Below, in pieces: positions 19,264 through 20,487 of a DNA stretch of 20,487 nt (within the stretch, counting starts at the first letter, position 1; each line of letters starts with the position of its first letter). The translations under genes were made by a program, and so were the position numbers. The notes under the pieces are model-generated. The model was not told the origin of the DNA. It saw only the letters and a list, made by a program, of their open reading frames with translations, and did no database searches. Source of the DNA: Actinomortierella ambigua. Taxonomy: Eukaryota; Mortierellomycota; Mortierellomycetes; Mortierellales; Mortierellaceae. The DNA lies in assembly GCA_016098155.1 (NCBI GenBank), contig JAAAJB010000612.1, forward strand, positions 1-20,487, in the 5' to 3' direction.

Positions 19264-19858
19264 CTGCTCGGGTTTTCAGGGATCGGGAGGAGGGATGAAA
19301 AAGTGCGGAAGGGAGTTTAGAAGAAGGCGAAAGACGTGACTAGGTAGCAGGGTGCCTACAGTCGTGGGATTGCTGGCGGCGAAGGGACTGGAACTGAATG
19401 GAGCGATACAGAGGGGGGCAGGCGTCCAAAACAATCGGAAATGGCGCAGTTGGAGATGGAGGGGCGTCAAGAGGTGGTGAGAGATGAGAATAAGGAGGAG
19501 GAGGCGGTGGTGGTAATGGAGCAAGAGGGGGAAGGCAAAAGACCAGAGTGGACAATGGTTGTGTGGGGCCACAGGGGAGGAGGTGGTGGTGTTGTTGGTA
19601 GTAGTAGGAGTGGGAGAGGTGGGAGCAGAAGCGGGAGTGGTAGTCGTGGCACTAGTAGTAGTGGTAGTAGTAGTAGTAGTAGTTGTGGTGGTCGTGGTAG
19701 TGGTCGTGGTAGTGCTGGTGGTAGTGGTAGTAAGCTGGCGCAGTAACACTATCGACAACAACAAATACAACAACACAGACACTACTGGGTCGTCAAGCGT
19801 AGATACAGTGAACAGGCAAAGGTTGTGGTCGTTGAGGCAGGCGTAAGGCGTGTGTTTC
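19264..19858 (-). promoter_or_regulatory. Cyclin upstream region with trinucleotide array
   Basis: 595 bp between the proposed cyclin ATG and the stop of the next minus-strand exon. It has a GGT/AGT-rich array (about 19575-19735). A minus-strand frame across it reads as a long Thr run followed by Pro/Leu-rich sequence and stops just before the cyclin ATG in another frame. No splice link to the cyclin was found, so I treat it as promoter or leader. Confidence 0.45.
19575..19735. repeat. Degenerate GGT/AGT trinucleotide array
   Basis: About 160 bases of GGT, AGT, GGA and GTC triplets on the plus strand (ACC/ACT on the minus strand, which would read as Thr in one frame). Confidence 0.8.
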
Positions 19859-19956
19859 CTAGGCGACGTTGTCGTCTTGGTTGTCGACGTCGTCTTCCAA
19901 ATCCGTTGAGCAGGGAGAGTAATCTACTGGCGGGAGGACATTGCGAGATACAAGGG
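19859..19956 (-). CDS. Probable last exon of a minus-strand gene continuing off the right edge
   Basis: Acceptor TCCATTCAG at 19957 is followed by 32 codons reading LVSRNVLPPVDYSPCSTDLE, then DDVDNQDDNVA and a TAG at 19861-19859. Codons are GC-ending as in the other genes here, and the acidic end looks like a real C-terminus. No upstream exon was identified between 19957 and 20487, so the preceding intron would be longer than 500 bp. The family is unknown. Confidence 0.42.
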
Positions 19957-20487
19957 CTGAATGAATGGAGGGAAAGGGAAAGGGGGGGTTGAAGTTAAAA
20001 AAAAAAGGGAAAGATGCGGATGGATGGATGGATAGATGGCCACTCTCTCAGCACCACTATGCAAGTGCAAAATGGGTTAGAAGAGTAGAAATAGGCGAAA
20101 GGGTACTCAATGCAAGACACTGAGAGAAATAGAGACAAGCGAGAGTAAGGGAGTGAGAGAGAGCTGTATGTATATGTGTGTGTGTGTTTATGTGTGTGCG
20201 TGCGTGTGGTTAAAAGTAGGCGCGAGATGAATGAATGAAGAATAGACCAGCTAAGCAAATAACGTGGGGAGAAGGGCGAGTGAAGAGTGATGCAGAGTGG
20301 TTAATGAAAGAAAGAAGCAGAAAAGAGAAATGGGGATAATTGCACTTGTCGACTACGGGCAACAGAGTGGAGTGGGGGAGTGCCCAGGCAAAGTCTCTTT
20401 CAAGGTTGTTGCTGCTGCTGCTGCTGCGTGAAAGGAGAGCAGAGGAGGGGGGGGGAGAGGAAAGGGAGTCTTGTTTTTTTTTTTTTT
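19957..20487. other. Right-edge region, no gene recognised
   Basis: It holds GGAT tetranucleotides (about 20016-20038), GA-rich blocks, a GT array (about 20168-20210), a GCT/CAG run (20406-20427), a G run and a terminal T run. On the minus strand the CAG run follows a pyrimidine-rich CACGCAG, but the frame stops after about eight Gln/Pro codons. It may be intron of the gene whose last exon is at 19859-19956. Confidence 0.4.

Overview
This window is nuclear DNA from a fungus. The genes are split by many GT-AG introns, there are no bacterial operons or ribosome-binding sites, and two genes are of fungal type: a NUR1-like nuclear rim protein and a PHO80-like (Pcl) cyclin. Abundant polyQ and microsatellite tracts, together with a phosphopantetheinyl transferase that resembles the animal enzyme, suggest an early-diverging lineage. 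Mucoromycota/Mortierellomycota is my best guess; this is inference, not proof. Most introns are 70-330 bp, but three are 1.6-2.2 kb.

Layout. (1) Minus strand, <1-1994: MND1, a meiotic recombination factor whose 3' end runs off the left edge. (2) 1995-3415: divergent promoter and leader region, very rich in simple repeats. (3) Plus strand, 3416-7860: a four-exon Sfp/AASDHPPT-type 4'-phosphopantetheinyl transferase with two introns of more than 1.5 kb. (4) Minus strand, 8228-9760: a five-exon ubiquitin C-terminal hydrolase (peptidase C12) that includes a 12-nt microexon. (5) Minus strand, 10145-10690: an intronless ECM15/MTH1187-family protein with a long histidine-rich N-terminal extension. 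(6) Minus strand, 10881-11597: a small lysine-rich protein that I do not recognise, divergent from (7). (7) Plus strand, 11947-13866: a six-exon NUR1-like (DUF2418) membrane protein with a very acidic tail. (8) Minus strand, 14507-19263: a PHO80-like cyclin. Its N-terminal exon lies 2.2 kb upstream of the cyclin-box exon, and the splice restores the motif FVDSLV-D-TATVVIESIW. (9) Minus strand, 19859-19956: a probable last exon of another gene that continues past the right edge.

The genes do not form a pathway. They are unrelated housekeeping functions (meiosis, lysine/carrier-protein activation, ubiquitin recycling, nuclear envelope, Pho85-type kinase regulation). I looked for an undescribed system and do not see one. 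The noteworthy content is in gene structure (microexon, 13-nt start exon, kb-scale introns, a probable GC-AG intron, an in-frame alternative donor), in the His-rich ECM15 protein, and in one unrecognised gene. Exon junctions come from splice consensus, phase and family resemblance read by eye; no search was run.
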